The position numbers were made by a program, and so were the translations under genes. Positions 54,048 to 63,123 of a DNA stretch of 64,000 bases are shown in pieces. The stretch lies in contig NZ_CP048833.1 of the NCBI RefSeq assembly GCF_012971725.1, positions 1,984,001-2,048,000 on the forward strand, read 5' to 3'. Under the pieces are notes generated by a model. The model was not told the DNA's origin, ran no database searches, and saw nothing but the letters and a program-made list of their open reading frames with translations. The DNA comes from Pseudomonas multiresinivorans. Lineage in GTDB: Bacteria; Pseudomonadota; Gammaproteobacteria; Pseudomonadales; Pseudomonadaceae. Numbering within the stretch: the first letter of the stretch is position 1; the number at the start of each line of letters is the position of its first letter.

Positions 54048-54134
54048 TGGTGCCCCGGGAGAGACTCGAACTCTCACTCTGTCGCCAGAAACGGATTTTG
54101 AATCCGCCGCGTCTACCATTCCGCCACCGAGGCA
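54048..54134 (-). tRNA. tRNA-Leu, anticodon CAA
   Basis: An 87-nt tRNA. On the minus strand it starts GCCTCGGTGGCGGAATGG, and has the long variable arm of class II tRNAs and the T-loop GTTCGAGTC. The anticodon loop TTCAAAA reads CAA, for UUG codons. The CCA end is encoded (54048-54050). No integrase or direct-repeat att copy is visible, so there is no sign of an island inserted here. Confidence 0.96.
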
Positions 54135-54239
54135 ATCGGCGCGCAGTATAGGGAGCCGCTCTGCGCCGGTCAATCGGCTCGAATGGTCAGAATTTGGCAT
54201 TTCCAGTAAGATACGCGCCCCTTCGAGATAGCTCTTCCC

Positions 54240-55283
54240 ATGCGCGTCGCTGACTTTCATTTCGACCTGCCCGAGGCGTTGATCGCCCGCCATCCGCTTC
54301 CCGAGCGCCGCTCCAGCCGTCTGCTGGTGCTGGACGGTCCGAGCGGCGAGCTCAGCCATCGGCAATTCGCTGACGTCCTCGGCTTCCTCCAGCCGGGTGA
54401 CCTGATGGTGTTCAACAACACCCGGGTGATTCCTGCCCGCCTGTTCGGCCAGAAAGCTTCCGGCGGCAAGCTGGAAATCCTCGTGGAGCGCGTGCTGGAC
54501 AGCCACCGTGTGCTGGCCCACGTGCGTTCCAGCAAATCGCCCAAGCCGGGCTCGAAGATCCTCATCGACGGCGGTGGCGAAGCTGAAATGCTGCAGCGCC
54601 ATGATGCGCTGTTCGAACTGGGCTTCAGCGAGGACGTGCTGCCGCTGCTGGAGCGCGTCGGCCACATGCCGTTGCCGCCCTATATCGATCGCCCCGACGA
54701 GGACGCCGACCGCGAGCGTTACCAGACCGTCTACGCCGAACGCGCGGGCGCTGTTGCAGCGCCGACTGCCGGCCTGCACTTCGACGAGGCGCTGCTGGAG
54801 TCCATCCGCGCCAAGGGCGTGGAAACCGCGTTCGTGACCCTGCACGTCGGCGCCGGCACCTTCCAGCCGGTGCGTGTAGAGCGCATCGAAGACCACCACA
54901 TGCACAACGAATGGCTGGAAGTCAGCCAGGACGTGGTCGACGCCGTGGCCGCCTGCAAGGCGCGCGGCGGCCGCGTGGTCGCCGTCGGCACCACCAGCGT
55001 GCGCTCGCTGGAAAGCGCCGCCCGTGATGGCGTGCTCAAGCCGTTCAGCGGCGACACCGACATCTTCATCTTCCCGGGCCGGCCGTTCCATGTGGTCGAC
55101 GCCCTGGTGACCAATTTCCACCTGCCCGAATCCACCCTGCTGATGCTGGTCTCCGCCTTCGCCGGCTACCCCGAGACCATGGCTGCCTATGCGGCGGCAG
55201 TGGAGCAGGGCTATCGCTTCTTCAGCTACGGCGATGCCATGTTCATTACCCGCAACCCGGCACCGCGCGGCCCCGAGGACTGA
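54240..55283 (+). CDS. queA: S-adenosylmethionine:tRNA ribosyltransferase-isomerase
   Basis: A 347-aa queuosine-pathway enzyme that transfers and isomerises ribose from SAM to preQ1-tRNA, making epoxyqueuosine. Start MRVADFHFDLPEALIARHPL and the motif PTAGLHFDEALL are full-length family features. It is 3 bp upstream of tgt, the preceding step of the same pathway, so they form an operon with yajC-secDF. Confidence 0.96.
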   Translation: MRVADFHFDLPEALIARHPLPERRSSRLLVLDGPSGELSHRQFADVLGFLQPGDLMVFNNTRVIPARLFGQKASGGKLEILVERVLDSHRVLAHVRSSKSPKPGSKILIDGGGEAEMLQRHDALFELGFSEDVLPLLERVGHMPLPPYIDRPDEDADRERYQTVYAERAGAVAAPTAGLHFDEALLESIRAKGVETAFVTLHVGAGTFQPVRVERIEDHHMHNEWLEVSQDVVDAVAACKARGGRVVAVGTTSVRSLESAARDGVLKPFSGDTDIFIFPGRPFHVVDALVTNFHLPESTLLMLVSAFAGYPETMAAYAAAVEQGYRFFSYGDAMFITRNPAPRGPED

Positions 55284-55286
55284 TCC

Positions 55287-56414
55287 ATGAGTTTCATGAA
55301 ATTCGAACTGCTGGCCACTGAAGGCAAGGCCCGTCGCGGCCGCCTGACCTTCCCGCGCGGTGTGGTGGAAACCCCGGCTTTCATGCCGGTGGGCACCTAC
55401 GGCACCGTGAAGGGCATGCTCCCGCACGACATCGAGGGCATCGGCGCGCAGATCATCCTCGGCAATACCTTCCACCTGTGGCTGCGCCCGGGTACCGAGG
55501 TGATCCAGAAGCACGGCGACCTGCATGACTTCATGCAGTGGAAGGGGCCGATCCTCACCGACTCGGGCGGCTTCCAGGTGTTCAGCCTGGGCGCGCTGCG
55601 CAAGATCAAGGAGGAGGGCGTGTACTTTGCTTCGCCGGTAGATGGCGCCAAGGTCTTCATGGGCCCGGAAGAGTCCATGGCCGTGCAGCGTGCACTGGGC
55701 TCGGACATCGTGATGATCTTCGACGAGTGCACCCCGTACCCGGCCGAGTTCGACGTGGCCAAGCGCTCCATGGAGCTGTCGCTGCGCTGGGCCAAGCGCT
55801 CGAAAGCTGCTCACGGCGACAGTCCGTCGGCGCTGTTCGGCATCGTCCAGGGCGGCATGCACGAAGAGCTGCGCATGCGCTCGCTCGAAGGCCTGCAGGA
55901 AATCGGCTTCGACGGCCTGGCCATCGGCGGCCTTTCGGTGGGCGAGCCCAAGGAAGAGATGATCCGCGTGCTGGACTTCCTGCCCAAGCACATGCCGGCT
56001 GACAAACCTCGTTACCTGATGGGTGTGGGCAAACCCGAGGACCTCGTGGAAGGTGTGCGCCGGGGCGTCGACATGTTCGACTGCGTCATGCCCACCCGCA
56101 ATGCGCGCAATGGCCACCTTTTCGTTGACACCGGGGTGATCAAGATCCGCAACGCGGTGCACAAGCACGACGAATCTCCGCTGGACCCGACCTGCGATTG
56201 CTACACCTGCAAGCACTTCTCCCGCGCCTACCTCTACCACCTGGACAAGTGCGGCGAAATGCTCGGCAGCATGCTCAATACCATCCACAACTTGCGGCAT
56301 TATCAGCGGCTTATGGCTGGTTTGCGCGAGGCAATCCAACAGGGTACATTGGCGAACTTTGTCGACGCCTTCTACGCCAAGCGCGGCCTTCCCGTGCCGC
56401 CGCTGGCGGACTGA
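55287..56414 (+). CDS. tgt: Queuine tRNA-ribosyltransferase (TGT)
   Basis: A 375-aa tRNA-guanine transglycosylase that inserts preQ1 at wobble position 34 of GUN tRNAs. Shows DSGGFQVFSLG (catalytic Asp region), GGLSVGEPKEEM and the C-terminal zinc site CDCYTC...H (residues about 300-331). Typical length. It starts 3 bp after queA and is followed by yajC after 38 bp. Confidence 0.97.
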   Translation: MSFMKFELLATEGKARRGRLTFPRGVVETPAFMPVGTYGTVKGMLPHDIEGIGAQIILGNTFHLWLRPGTEVIQKHGDLHDFMQWKGPILTDSGGFQVFSLGALRKIKEEGVYFASPVDGAKVFMGPEESMAVQRALGSDIVMIFDECTPYPAEFDVAKRSMELSLRWAKRSKAAHGDSPSALFGIVQGGMHEELRMRSLEGLQEIGFDGLAIGGLSVGEPKEEMIRVLDFLPKHMPADKPRYLMGVGKPEDLVEGVRRGVDMFDCVMPTRNARNGHLFVDTGVIKIRNAVHKHDESPLDPTCDCYTCKHFSRAYLYHLDKCGEMLGSMLNTIHNLRHYQRLMAGLREAIQQGTLANFVDAFYAKRGLPVPPLAD

Positions 56415-56452
56415 CCTTATTCATCGAAAAAGCTTTGAGACAGGAGTTTCCA

Positions 56453-56794
56453 ATGAGTTTTCTGATCCCCGCTGCCTACGCTGACGCCGCAGCCCCGGCC
56501 GCTGCTGCTGGCCCGGCCGGTACCGGCTTCGAGTGGATTTTCCTGGTCGGTTTCCTGGTCATCTTCTACCTGATGATCTGGCGTCCCCAGGCCAAGCGCT
56601 CCAAGGAGCACAAGAACCTGCTGTCCGGTCTGCAGAAGGGCGATGAAGTCGTCACTTCCGCCGGCATCGCCGGCAAGGTGACCAAGGTGGCCGATGACTT
56701 CGTCGTCGTCGAGGTTTCCGACAACGTCGAGCTGAAGTTCCAGAAGGCCGCGATCGCCGCGACCCTGCCGAAAGGCACCCTGAAGGCGATCTGA
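56453..56794 (+). CDS. yajC: Preprotein translocase subunit YajC
   Basis: A 113-aa protein with a single TM (about 24-42, FEWIFLVGFLVIFYLMIW) and the YajC cytoplasmic domain (RSKEHKNLLSGLQKGDEVVTSAG). It associates with SecDF in the Sec holotranslocon. The ATG has CAGGAG upstream. The gene precedes secD by 64 bp. Confidence 0.96.
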   Translation: MSFLIPAAYADAAAPAAAAGPAGTGFEWIFLVGFLVIFYLMIWRPQAKRSKEHKNLLSGLQKGDEVVTSAGIAGKVTKVADDFVVVEVSDNVELKFQKAAIAATLPKGTLKAI

Positions 56795-56858
56795 TCCACC
56801 TATTAGAAACCCAACCGACGGGGCGCAAGATGCGCCCCGCGTCATAACGGGCGGTGTC

Positions 56859-58721
56859 ATGCTCAACAAGTATCCCCTGTGGAAGTATCTGCTGATCCTG
56901 GCGGTTCTGGCCGTCGGTTTCATCTACTCCGCACCCAACCTCTATCCTGACGATCCGGCCGTCCAGATCAGCGGCGCGAGCACCGCGCTGCAGGTCACCC
57001 AGGCCGATGTGGACAAGGCCAGCAAAGCGCTCGCCGACGCTGGCATCGCCGTCAAGGCGGGCTCGCTGGGCAAGAACAGCGGCCTGATCCGCCTGGTCAA
57101 GCAGGAAGACCAGTTGCCGGCCAAGGACATCGTCCGCCGTGCGCTGGGTGACGACTATGTAGTCGCCCTGAACCTGGCCCAGACCACGCCGAACTGGCTG
57201 CGCAATATCGCCGCCCACCCGATGAAGCTGGGTCTGGACCTGTCCGGTGGTGTGCACTTCCTGCTGGAAGTGGACATGGACAAGGCCGTCGACGCTCGTA
57301 TGAAGGTCTACGAGAACGAGGTCAAGAGTGCCCTGCGTAAAGAGCGCGTGCGCTACCGCAGCCTGCCGGTACAGGACGGCGGCATCCAGCTGGGCTTCAC
57401 TGAAGAAGCCGACCTGGACAAGGCCAAGTCGATCATCGCCAAGGATTTCCGCGATTTCGAAACCGCCCAGAGCGAGCGCAATGGCATGCAGGTCCTGCGC
57501 CTGGCCATGACCGCCACCAAGCTGGCCGAAATCCGCGAATACTCGATCAAGCAGAACCTCACCACCGTCCGCAACCGCGTGAACGAGCTGGGCGTGTCCG
57601 AGCCGCTGGTACAGCGCCAGGGCGCCAACCGCATCGTCGTCGAGCTGCCGGGCGTGCAGGACACCGCCGAAGCCAAGCGTATTCTCGGCAAGACCGCGAA
57701 CCTGGAGTTCCGCCTGGCCGCCGAGCCGGATGCGATCAAGTCCTCCACTGAAACCTTCGATTTCCGCGAGCCGCGTCGTCCGCCGGCAACCCTGGAGCGC
57801 GGCGTGATCATCACCGGTGACCAGGTCACCGACGCCAGCGCCAGCTTCGACGAGAACGGCCGTCCACAGGTGAACATCCGTCTGGATGGCCACGGCGGCG
57901 AGCTGATGAACCGCGCGACCCGCAACAACGTCGGCCGCAGCATGGCGGTGGTGTTCATCGAGCAGAAGCCGATCACCCGCTACACCAAGCAGGTCGTCGA
58001 CGGCGTCGAGCAGGAAGTCGCTGTCCAGGCGTTCAAGGAAGAGAAGCAGATCATCAGCCTGGCGACCATCCAGTCGCCGCTGGGCAACCAGTTCCGCATC
58101 ACCGGCCTGGACGCTCCGGGCGAGTCCTCGGAACTGGCCCTGCTGCTGCGCGCTGGTGGCCTGGCTGCGCCGATGTACTTCGCTGAAGAGCGCACCATCG
58201 GCCCGAGCCTGGGTGCCGACAACATCGCCAAGGGTATCGATGCATCCCTGTGGGGCATGGTCTTCGTTTCCCTGTTCATCATCGTCATCTACCGCTTCTT
58301 CGGCGTGATCGCCACCGTCGCCCTGGCCTTCAACATGGTCATGCTGGTGGCGCTGATGTCGATCCTCGGTGCGACCCTGACCCTGCCGGGTATCGCGGGT
58401 ATCGTGTTGACCATGGGTATGGCGGTGGACGCCAACGTGCTGATCTTCTCGCGGATACGCGAGGAACTGGCGGCGGGCATGTCGACGCAGCGGGCGATCC
58501 ACGAGGGCTTCAACCGGGCCTTCACCGCGATCATCGACGCCAACCTGACCTCGCTGCTGGTCGGCGGCATCCTCTACGCCATGGGCACCGGCCCGGTGAA
58601 GGGCTTCGCCGTGACCATGTCCCTGGGTATTCTCACCTCGATGTTCACTGCCATTCTGGTCACCCGCGCAATGGTGAACCTGATCTACGGCGGCCGCGAC
58701 GTTAAGAAGCTGTGGATCTAA
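56859..58721 (+). CDS. secD: Protein translocase subunit SecD
   Basis: A 620-aa RND-family protein with six TMs. TM1 near residues 7-24, the large periplasmic P1 head (about 45-440), and the conserved LGLDLSGGVHFLLEV and GMAVDANVLIFSRIREEL segments (RND D-motif). It uses the proton gradient with SecF to help release secreted proteins. It is in operon order yajC-secD-secF. Confidence 0.97.
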   Translation: MLNKYPLWKYLLILAVLAVGFIYSAPNLYPDDPAVQISGASTALQVTQADVDKASKALADAGIAVKAGSLGKNSGLIRLVKQEDQLPAKDIVRRALGDDYVVALNLAQTTPNWLRNIAAHPMKLGLDLSGGVHFLLEVDMDKAVDARMKVYENEVKSALRKERVRYRSLPVQDGGIQLGFTEEADLDKAKSIIAKDFRDFETAQSERNGMQVLRLAMTATKLAEIREYSIKQNLTTVRNRVNELGVSEPLVQRQGANRIVVELPGVQDTAEAKRILGKTANLEFRLAAEPDAIKSSTETFDFREPRRPPATLERGVIITGDQVTDASASFDENGRPQVNIRLDGHGGELMNRATRNNVGRSMAVVFIEQKPITRYTKQVVDGVEQEVAVQAFKEEKQIISLATIQSPLGNQFRITGLDAPGESSELALLLRAGGLAAPMYFAEERTIGPSLGADNIAKGIDASLWGMVFVSLFIIVIYRFFGVIATVALAFNMVMLVALMSILGATLTLPGIAGIVLTMGMAVDANVLIFSRIREELAAGMSTQRAIHEGFNRAFTAIIDANLTSLLVGGILYAMGTGPVKGFAVTMSLGILTSMFTAILVTRAMVNLIYGGRDVKKLWI

Positions 58722-58731
58722 GGGGCCAGAG

Positions 58732-59649
58732 ATGAATATCAAGATCGGTACTATCAACTTCATGGGCGTGCGCAACATTGCGTTCGCCGCGACTCTGCTC
58801 CTGACCCTGATCGCCCTTGGCAGCTGGGTCTTCAAAGGCATCAACTTCGGCCTGGACTTCACCGGCGGTACGTCGATCAAGCTGAGCTACGAACAGCCTG
58901 CCGACCTCTCCAAGGTGCGTGAGCAACTGGTCGCCGCCGGTTACAGCGAAGCCGTGGTACAGAGCTTCGGCGACACCAAGGACGTGCTGGTACGTATGCC
59001 CAGCGAAGACCCGGAGCTGGGCAAGAAGGTCGCCACTGCGCTGCAGAAGGCTGATGCTTCCAACCCGGCCAAGGTGAACGGCGTCGAGTACGTCGGCCCG
59101 CAGGTGGGTGAAGAGCTGCGCGACCAGGGCGGCCTCGGCATGCTCCTGGCGCTGGGCGGCATCCTGTTGTACGTGGGCTTCCGCTTCCAGTGGAAGTTCG
59201 CCCTGGGGGCGATCCTCTCGCTGATCCACGACGCCATCATCGTGATGGGCGTGCTGTCGTTCTTCCAGATCACTTTCGACCTGACCGTGCTGGCTGCGGT
59301 GCTGGCGGTGGTGGGCTACTCGCTGAACGACACCATCGTGATCTTCGACCGGGTGCGCGAGAACTTCCGCGTGCTGCGCAAGGCCAGCCTGATCGAGAAC
59401 ATCAACATCTCGACCAGCCAGACCCTGCTGCGGACCATCGCCACCTCGGTGTCGACCCTGCTGGCCATCGCCGCTCTGCTGTTCTTCGGTGGCGACAACC
59501 TGTTCGGCTTCTCCATCGCCCTGTTCGTCGGTGTGATGGCGGGTACCTACTCGTCGATCTACATCGCCAACGTGGTGCTGATCTGGCTGAACCTGTCCAG
59601 CGAGGACCTGATTCCTCCGCCGAGCAAGGAAGTCGACGAGCGCCCGTAA
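58732..59649 (+). CDS. secF: Protein translocase subunit SecF
   Basis: A 305-aa partner of SecD with six TMs. FGLDFTGGTSIKL and GYSLNDTIVIFDRVRENFR, the matching half of the proton-relay site, are conserved. It starts 10 bp after secD. A terminator follows 25 bp after the stop. Confidence 0.97.
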   Translation: MNIKIGTINFMGVRNIAFAATLLLTLIALGSWVFKGINFGLDFTGGTSIKLSYEQPADLSKVREQLVAAGYSEAVVQSFGDTKDVLVRMPSEDPELGKKVATALQKADASNPAKVNGVEYVGPQVGEELRDQGGLGMLLALGGILLYVGFRFQWKFALGAILSLIHDAIIVMGVLSFFQITFDLTVLAAVLAVVGYSLNDTIVIFDRVRENFRVLRKASLIENINISTSQTLLRTIATSVSTLLAIAALLFFGGDNLFGFSIALFVGVMAGTYSSIYIANVVLIWLNLSSEDLIPPPSKEVDERP

Positions 59650-59674
59650 TAGAGCGCTCCGAGCTTTCGACAAA

Positions 59675-59695
59675 ACTCCCGCTTCGGCGGGAGTT
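59675..59695 (+). terminator. Terminator after secF
   Basis: AACTCCCGC-TTC-GGCGGGAGTT hairpin followed by CTTGTTTG. It probably ends the queA-tgt-yajC-secDF transcript. Confidence 0.75.
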
Positions 59696-59806
59696 CTTGT
59701 TTGTGGGTAGTAGCTCACGGATTTGTTGGAACTTTCTTACAAATCCTTTGCTCCAAGGCAGGGTAAAGGGCAAGGCCCGAATGAGAAGAAAGACCAGGAG
59801 AACCCT

Positions 59807-60343
59807 ATGAACAAGTCGTTGCTAATCGGTACCGTGCTGGGCGCTGTAGGCGTGACTGCCGGTGGCGCCGTGGCTACCTACAGTCTGGTGGACCGTGCGC
59901 CGCAATACGCCGAGGTGCTCGCCGTTCAGCCGGTCAAGGAAACCATCAAGAATCCGCGCCAGGTCTGCAAGGCCGTGGCAGTGACCCATCAGCGTCCGGT
60001 CAAGGACCAGCACCAGATTGCCGGTACCGCCATTGGCGCCATTGCCGGCGGCCTGCTCGGCAACCAGATCGGCGGCGGCAACGGCAAGAAGATCGCCACC
60101 GTGGCAGGCGCCATCGGCGGCGGCTACGCGGGTAACAAGGTGCAGGAAGGCATGCAGGAGCGTGATACCTACACCACCACCGAAACCCGCTGCAGCACCG
60201 TCAACGATACCAGCGAGAAGGTCGTCGGCTACGACGTGAAGTACCTGCTCGATGGCAAGGCTGGTCAGGTCCGCATGGATCGTGATCCGGGCTCGCAGAT
60301 TCCGGTCGACAAGAGCGGTCGACTGATCCTGGGTCAGCAGTAA
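59807..60343 (+). CDS. Glycine-zipper 2TM domain envelope protein
   Basis: A 178-aa protein. An N-terminal hydrophobic segment (residues 5-25) serves as signal/anchor. A glycine zipper (AIGAIAGGLLGNQIGGGNGKK... about 78-110) matches the Rick_17kDa/2TM domain of small outer-membrane or periplasmic proteins. A C-terminal beta domain carries YDVKYLLDGKAGQVRMDRDPG, seen in related lipoproteins. No lipobox Cys is at the expected place, so it is probably not a lipoprotein. A terminator follows at once. Confidence 0.88.
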   Translation: MNKSLLIGTVLGAVGVTAGGAVATYSLVDRAPQYAEVLAVQPVKETIKNPRQVCKAVAVTHQRPVKDQHQIAGTAIGAIAGGLLGNQIGGGNGKKIATVAGAIGGGYAGNKVQEGMQERDTYTTTETRCSTVNDTSEKVVGYDVKYLLDGKAGQVRMDRDPGSQIPVDKSGRLILGQQ

Positions 60344-60364
60344 GCAGTCGCCAGGTGTAAGTGG

Positions 60365-60391
60365 AAAAGGCGCCCATCGGGCGCCTTTTTC
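60365..60391 (+). terminator. Terminator of the glycine-zipper gene
   Basis: AAAAGGCGCCC-ATC-GGGCGCCTTTTT; strong stem with U-run, 22 bp past the stop. Confidence 0.93.
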
Positions 60392-60405
60392 TTTTTCGCC
60401 CTTGT

Positions 60406-60490
60406 GTAGGAGCGAGCTTGCTCGCGAACCGCCCCGCGTCGTGGCGCCAGAAGAAAGAGCAAAAGCTTCGCGAGCAAGCTCGCTCTTACA
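60406..60490. repeat. REPIN before the suhB terminator
   Basis: Inverted REP pair. The right half has one change (CTCGCTCTTAC). It lies in the 3' intergenic region of two convergent genes, between their terminators. Confidence 0.9.
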
Positions 60491-60512
60491 GGAAGGGTTT
60501 TCTTGCGGGCAC

Positions 60513-60540
60513 AAAAAAGCCCGGCACTGCCGGGCTTTTT
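60513..60540. terminator. Terminator of suhB (bidirectional)
   Basis: AAAAAAGCCCGGC-ACT-GCCGGGCTTTTT. The A-run on the plus strand is the U-run for suhB. It ends 16 bp before the suhB stop. Confidence 0.92.
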
Positions 60541-60556
60541 CTCGCGTCACTCAAGC

Positions 60557-61372
60557 TCAGCGCTTGAGCGAGGCCGGCAGGTGCGGCTGGATGCTGGTCA
60601 GCAGCGCTTTGAAGCACTTGGTGTTGCCGGCAACGATCTGGCCTTTCTCGAGGAATTCGTGGCTGCCGGTGAAATCGCTCACCAGGCCGCCCGCTTCCTG
60701 GATCAGCAGGGCGCCAGCTGCCATGTCCCACTCGGACAGGCCGAATTCCCAGAAGGCGTCGTAGCGGCCGGCGGCTACGTAGGCCAGGTCCAGGCTGGCG
60801 GCGCCAGCGCGGCGGATGCCGGCGGTCTGGCCGACCAGGCTGCGGAACATGCCCAGGTAGGCGTCCAGGTTGTCCATCTGGCTGTCGCGGAACGGGAAGC
60901 CGGTGCCGAGGAGGGCGCCTTCCAGGCTCTTGCGGTTGCTGACGCGCAGGCGGCGACCGTTCAGTGCGGCGCCACGGCCACGGCTGGCGGTAAATTCTTC
61001 CTGGCGGACCGGGTCGAGAACCACTGCGTGCTCGAGGCGGCCGCGGTATTTGCAGGCGATGCTGACGGCGTAGTGCGGGACGCCGTGGATGAAGTTGGTG
61101 GTGCCGTCCAGCGGGTCGATGATCCACAGGTAATCGGCGCCTTCGCCGCTGCCTTCGAGCATGCCGCCTTCTTCGCCCATGATCCCGTGGTTCGGGTAGG
61201 CCTTGCGCAGGGCGGTGACGATGGAGAGTTCGGCCGCGCGATCGACTTCGGTGACGTAGTCGTTGGCTTCTTTCTCGTTGACCGACAGGGTATCCAGGCG
61301 TTCGATGGAGCGGAAGATCAGTTCACCGGCGCTGCGAGCGGCGCGCAGGGCGATATTCAGCATAGGCTGCAT
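60557..61372 (-). CDS. suhB: Inositol-1-monophosphatase SuhB
   Basis: A 271-aa phosphatase. All IMPase motifs are present: MGEEGG (Glu), DPLDGTTNF (Asp pair) and WDMAAGALLIQEAGG. SuhB dephosphorylates inositol monophosphate and, in E. coli, also takes part in rRNA antitermination complexes; in P. aeruginosa it influences virulence regulation. The ATG giving MQPMLNIALRAAR was used; an ATG three codons later is possible. It is divergent from trmJ (147 bp). Confidence 0.95.
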   Translation of the reverse strand: MQPMLNIALRAARSAGELIFRSIERLDTLSVNEKEANDYVTEVDRAAELSIVTALRKAYPNHGIMGEEGGMLEGSGEGADYLWIIDPLDGTTNFIHGVPHYAVSIACKYRGRLEHAVVLDPVRQEEFTASRGRGAALNGRRLRVSNRKSLEGALLGTGFPFRDSQMDNLDAYLGMFRSLVGQTAGIRRAGAASLDLAYVAAGRYDAFWEFGLSEWDMAAGALLIQEAGGLVSDFTGSHEFLEKGQIVAGNTKCFKALLTSIQPHLPASLKR

Positions 61373-61519
61373 GGAGAGGTCACCTGGGTCGTTAAAGAAA
61401 GCCGAACATTCTAGCAGAAAGCCATGGAGTTCATAGAGCGACCTGTCGCCTGCGTGGCGCAAGCCCCACTGCTGCGGTAGGATTCCCTCCCTTTTTCGCT
61501 TTATGTGTGGAGTCGCGCG

Positions 61520-62299
61520 TTGCTCGACAAAATTCGCGTGGTGCTGGTCAACACCAGCCATCCCGGCAATATCGGCGGTACGGCCCGTGCGATGAAGAAC
61601 ATGGGCCTTTCGCGCCTCGTGCTGGTCGATCCGATGGATTTTCCCAGTGGTGAAGCTCGCGCCCGTGCTTCCGGCGCCGATGACATCCTCGACGCGGCCG
61701 TGGTCGTTCCGACCCTGGAAGATGCCCTGGCGGGTTGCAGCCTGGTGCTGGGCACCAGCGCGCGCGATCGCCGCATTCCCTGGCCGTTGCTGGACCCCCG
61801 CGAGTGCGCCACCACTAGCCTGGAACACGTCCAGCAGGGTGGGGAGGTCGCGCTGGTATTTGGCCGCGAATATGCCGGCCTGACCAACGAAGAGCTGCAG
61901 CGATGTCAGTTCCACGTGCACATCCCGGCCAATCCCGAGTTCAGCTCGCTGAACCTGGCGACGGCGGTGCAGGTGCTGGTCTACGAGGTGCGCATGGCTT
62001 GGCTGGCCGCTGAAGGTCAGCCGACCAAGCACGAGAAGGTCGAGTCCACGGCGATGCTCAACAGCGTCCCGGTGACGTCGGATGAGCTGGAGCGCTTCTA
62101 TGCGCACCTGGAATCGACCCTGGTGGATATCCAGTTCCTCGACCCGCAGAAGCCGCGCCACCTGATGTCGCGCCTGCGTCGCCTGTACGGCCGCAGCGGC
62201 GTCAGCAAGCTGGAGATGAATATCCTGCGGGGTATTCTCACCGAGACACAGAAGGCTGCCCGCGGGGAGCTTTCCAAGCGGAGTGATGAAGATGTTTGA
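61520..62299 (+). CDS. trmJ: tRNA (cytidine/uridine-2'-O)-methyltransferase TrmJ
   Basis: A 259-aa SPOUT methyltransferase that modifies position 32 of several tRNAs. VLVNTSHPGNIGGTARAMKNMG and LVFGREYAGLTNEEL plus NLATAVQVLVYEV form the SAM-binding knot. The start is TTG: GGAG lies 8 bp upstream and family members begin (M)LDKIRVVLV. The C-terminal 90 residues form the dimer-associated extension. It overlaps cysE by 8 bp. Confidence 0.93.
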   Translation: MLDKIRVVLVNTSHPGNIGGTARAMKNMGLSRLVLVDPMDFPSGEARARASGADDILDAAVVVPTLEDALAGCSLVLGTSARDRRIPWPLLDPRECATTSLEHVQQGGEVALVFGREYAGLTNEELQRCQFHVHIPANPEFSSLNLATAVQVLVYEVRMAWLAAEGQPTKHEKVESTAMLNSVPVTSDELERFYAHLESTLVDIQFLDPQKPRHLMSRLRRLYGRSGVSKLEMNILRGILTETQKAARGELSKRSDEDV

Positions 62300-63071
62300 G
62301 CGTGTACGCGAGGATATCCAGAGCGTATTCCATCGTGACCCGGCGGCGCGCAACGCCTTCGAGGTGCTGACCTGCTATCCGGGGTTGCATGCCGTCTGGC
62401 TGCATCGTCTGGCTCATGGCCTGTGGGCGTCCGGCTGGAAATGGCTGGCGCGCATGGTGTCGAACTTCGGTCGCTGGATGACCGGCATCGAGATCCATCC
62501 GGGTGCGAAGATCGGTCGCCGGTTCTTCATCGATCACGGCCTGGGTATCGTCATCGGCGAAACCGCCGAGATCGGCGATGACGTGACCATCTACCAGGGC
62601 GTAACCCTGGGCGGCACAAGCTGGAACAAGGGCAAGCGCCATCCGACCCTGGCCGATGGCGTGGTGGTGGGGGCGGGCGCCAAGGTGCTTGGTCCGTTCA
62701 CCGTCGGCGCCGGGGCCAAGGTTGGTTCCAATGCCGTGGTGACCAAGGAGGTACCGCCTGGGGCTACCGTCGTGGGTATTCCGGGTCGCATCATCGTCAA
62801 GGATGACGCGGATCAGGCGGCCAAGCGCCAGGCCATGGCAGAAAAGCTCGGATTCGATGCCTACGGCGTCAGCCAGGACATGCCCGACCCGGTGGCGCGC
62901 GCCATCGGTCAGTTGCTCGATCACCTGCAGGCGGTCGACGGCCGTCTGGAAGGCATGTGCAAGGCTCTGACGGCTTTGGGCAGTGACTACTGTGCCAAGG
63001 ATCTTCCGGTTCTGCGGGAAGAGGACTTTGCCGGGGTCAAGGATCAGGAGAGCAGCCAGTCGGCGCAGTGA
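62292..63071 (+). CDS. cysE: Serine O-acetyltransferase
   Basis: A 259-aa acetyltransferase that makes O-acetylserine, the first step of cysteine synthesis. The left-handed beta-helix hexapeptide repeats with GIEIHPGAKIGRRFFIDHG and TIYQGVTLGGTSW are clear. The ATG at 62292 has GGAG 8 bp upstream; ATG 62286 is too close. It overlaps trmJ by 8 bp. Cysteine is the sulfur donor for IscS, encoded just downstream. Confidence 0.95.
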   Translation: MFERVREDIQSVFHRDPAARNAFEVLTCYPGLHAVWLHRLAHGLWASGWKWLARMVSNFGRWMTGIEIHPGAKIGRRFFIDHGLGIVIGETAEIGDDVTIYQGVTLGGTSWNKGKRHPTLADGVVVGAGAKVLGPFTVGAGAKVGSNAVVTKEVPPGATVVGIPGRIIVKDDADQAAKRQAMAEKLGFDAYGVSQDMPDPVARAIGQLLDHLQAVDGRLEGMCKALTALGSDYCAKDLPVLREEDFAGVKDQESSQSAQ

Positions 63072-63123
63072 TGCGCCGACGCCGCTATTGCTGTTAGAAT
63101 GCGGCGCCGTTCGCTGGCTAAAT

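Noticed and set aside
54048..54134. Possible island attachment site at tRNA-Leu
   Set aside because: No integrase, no second copy of the tRNA 3' end and conserved housekeeping genes on both sides.
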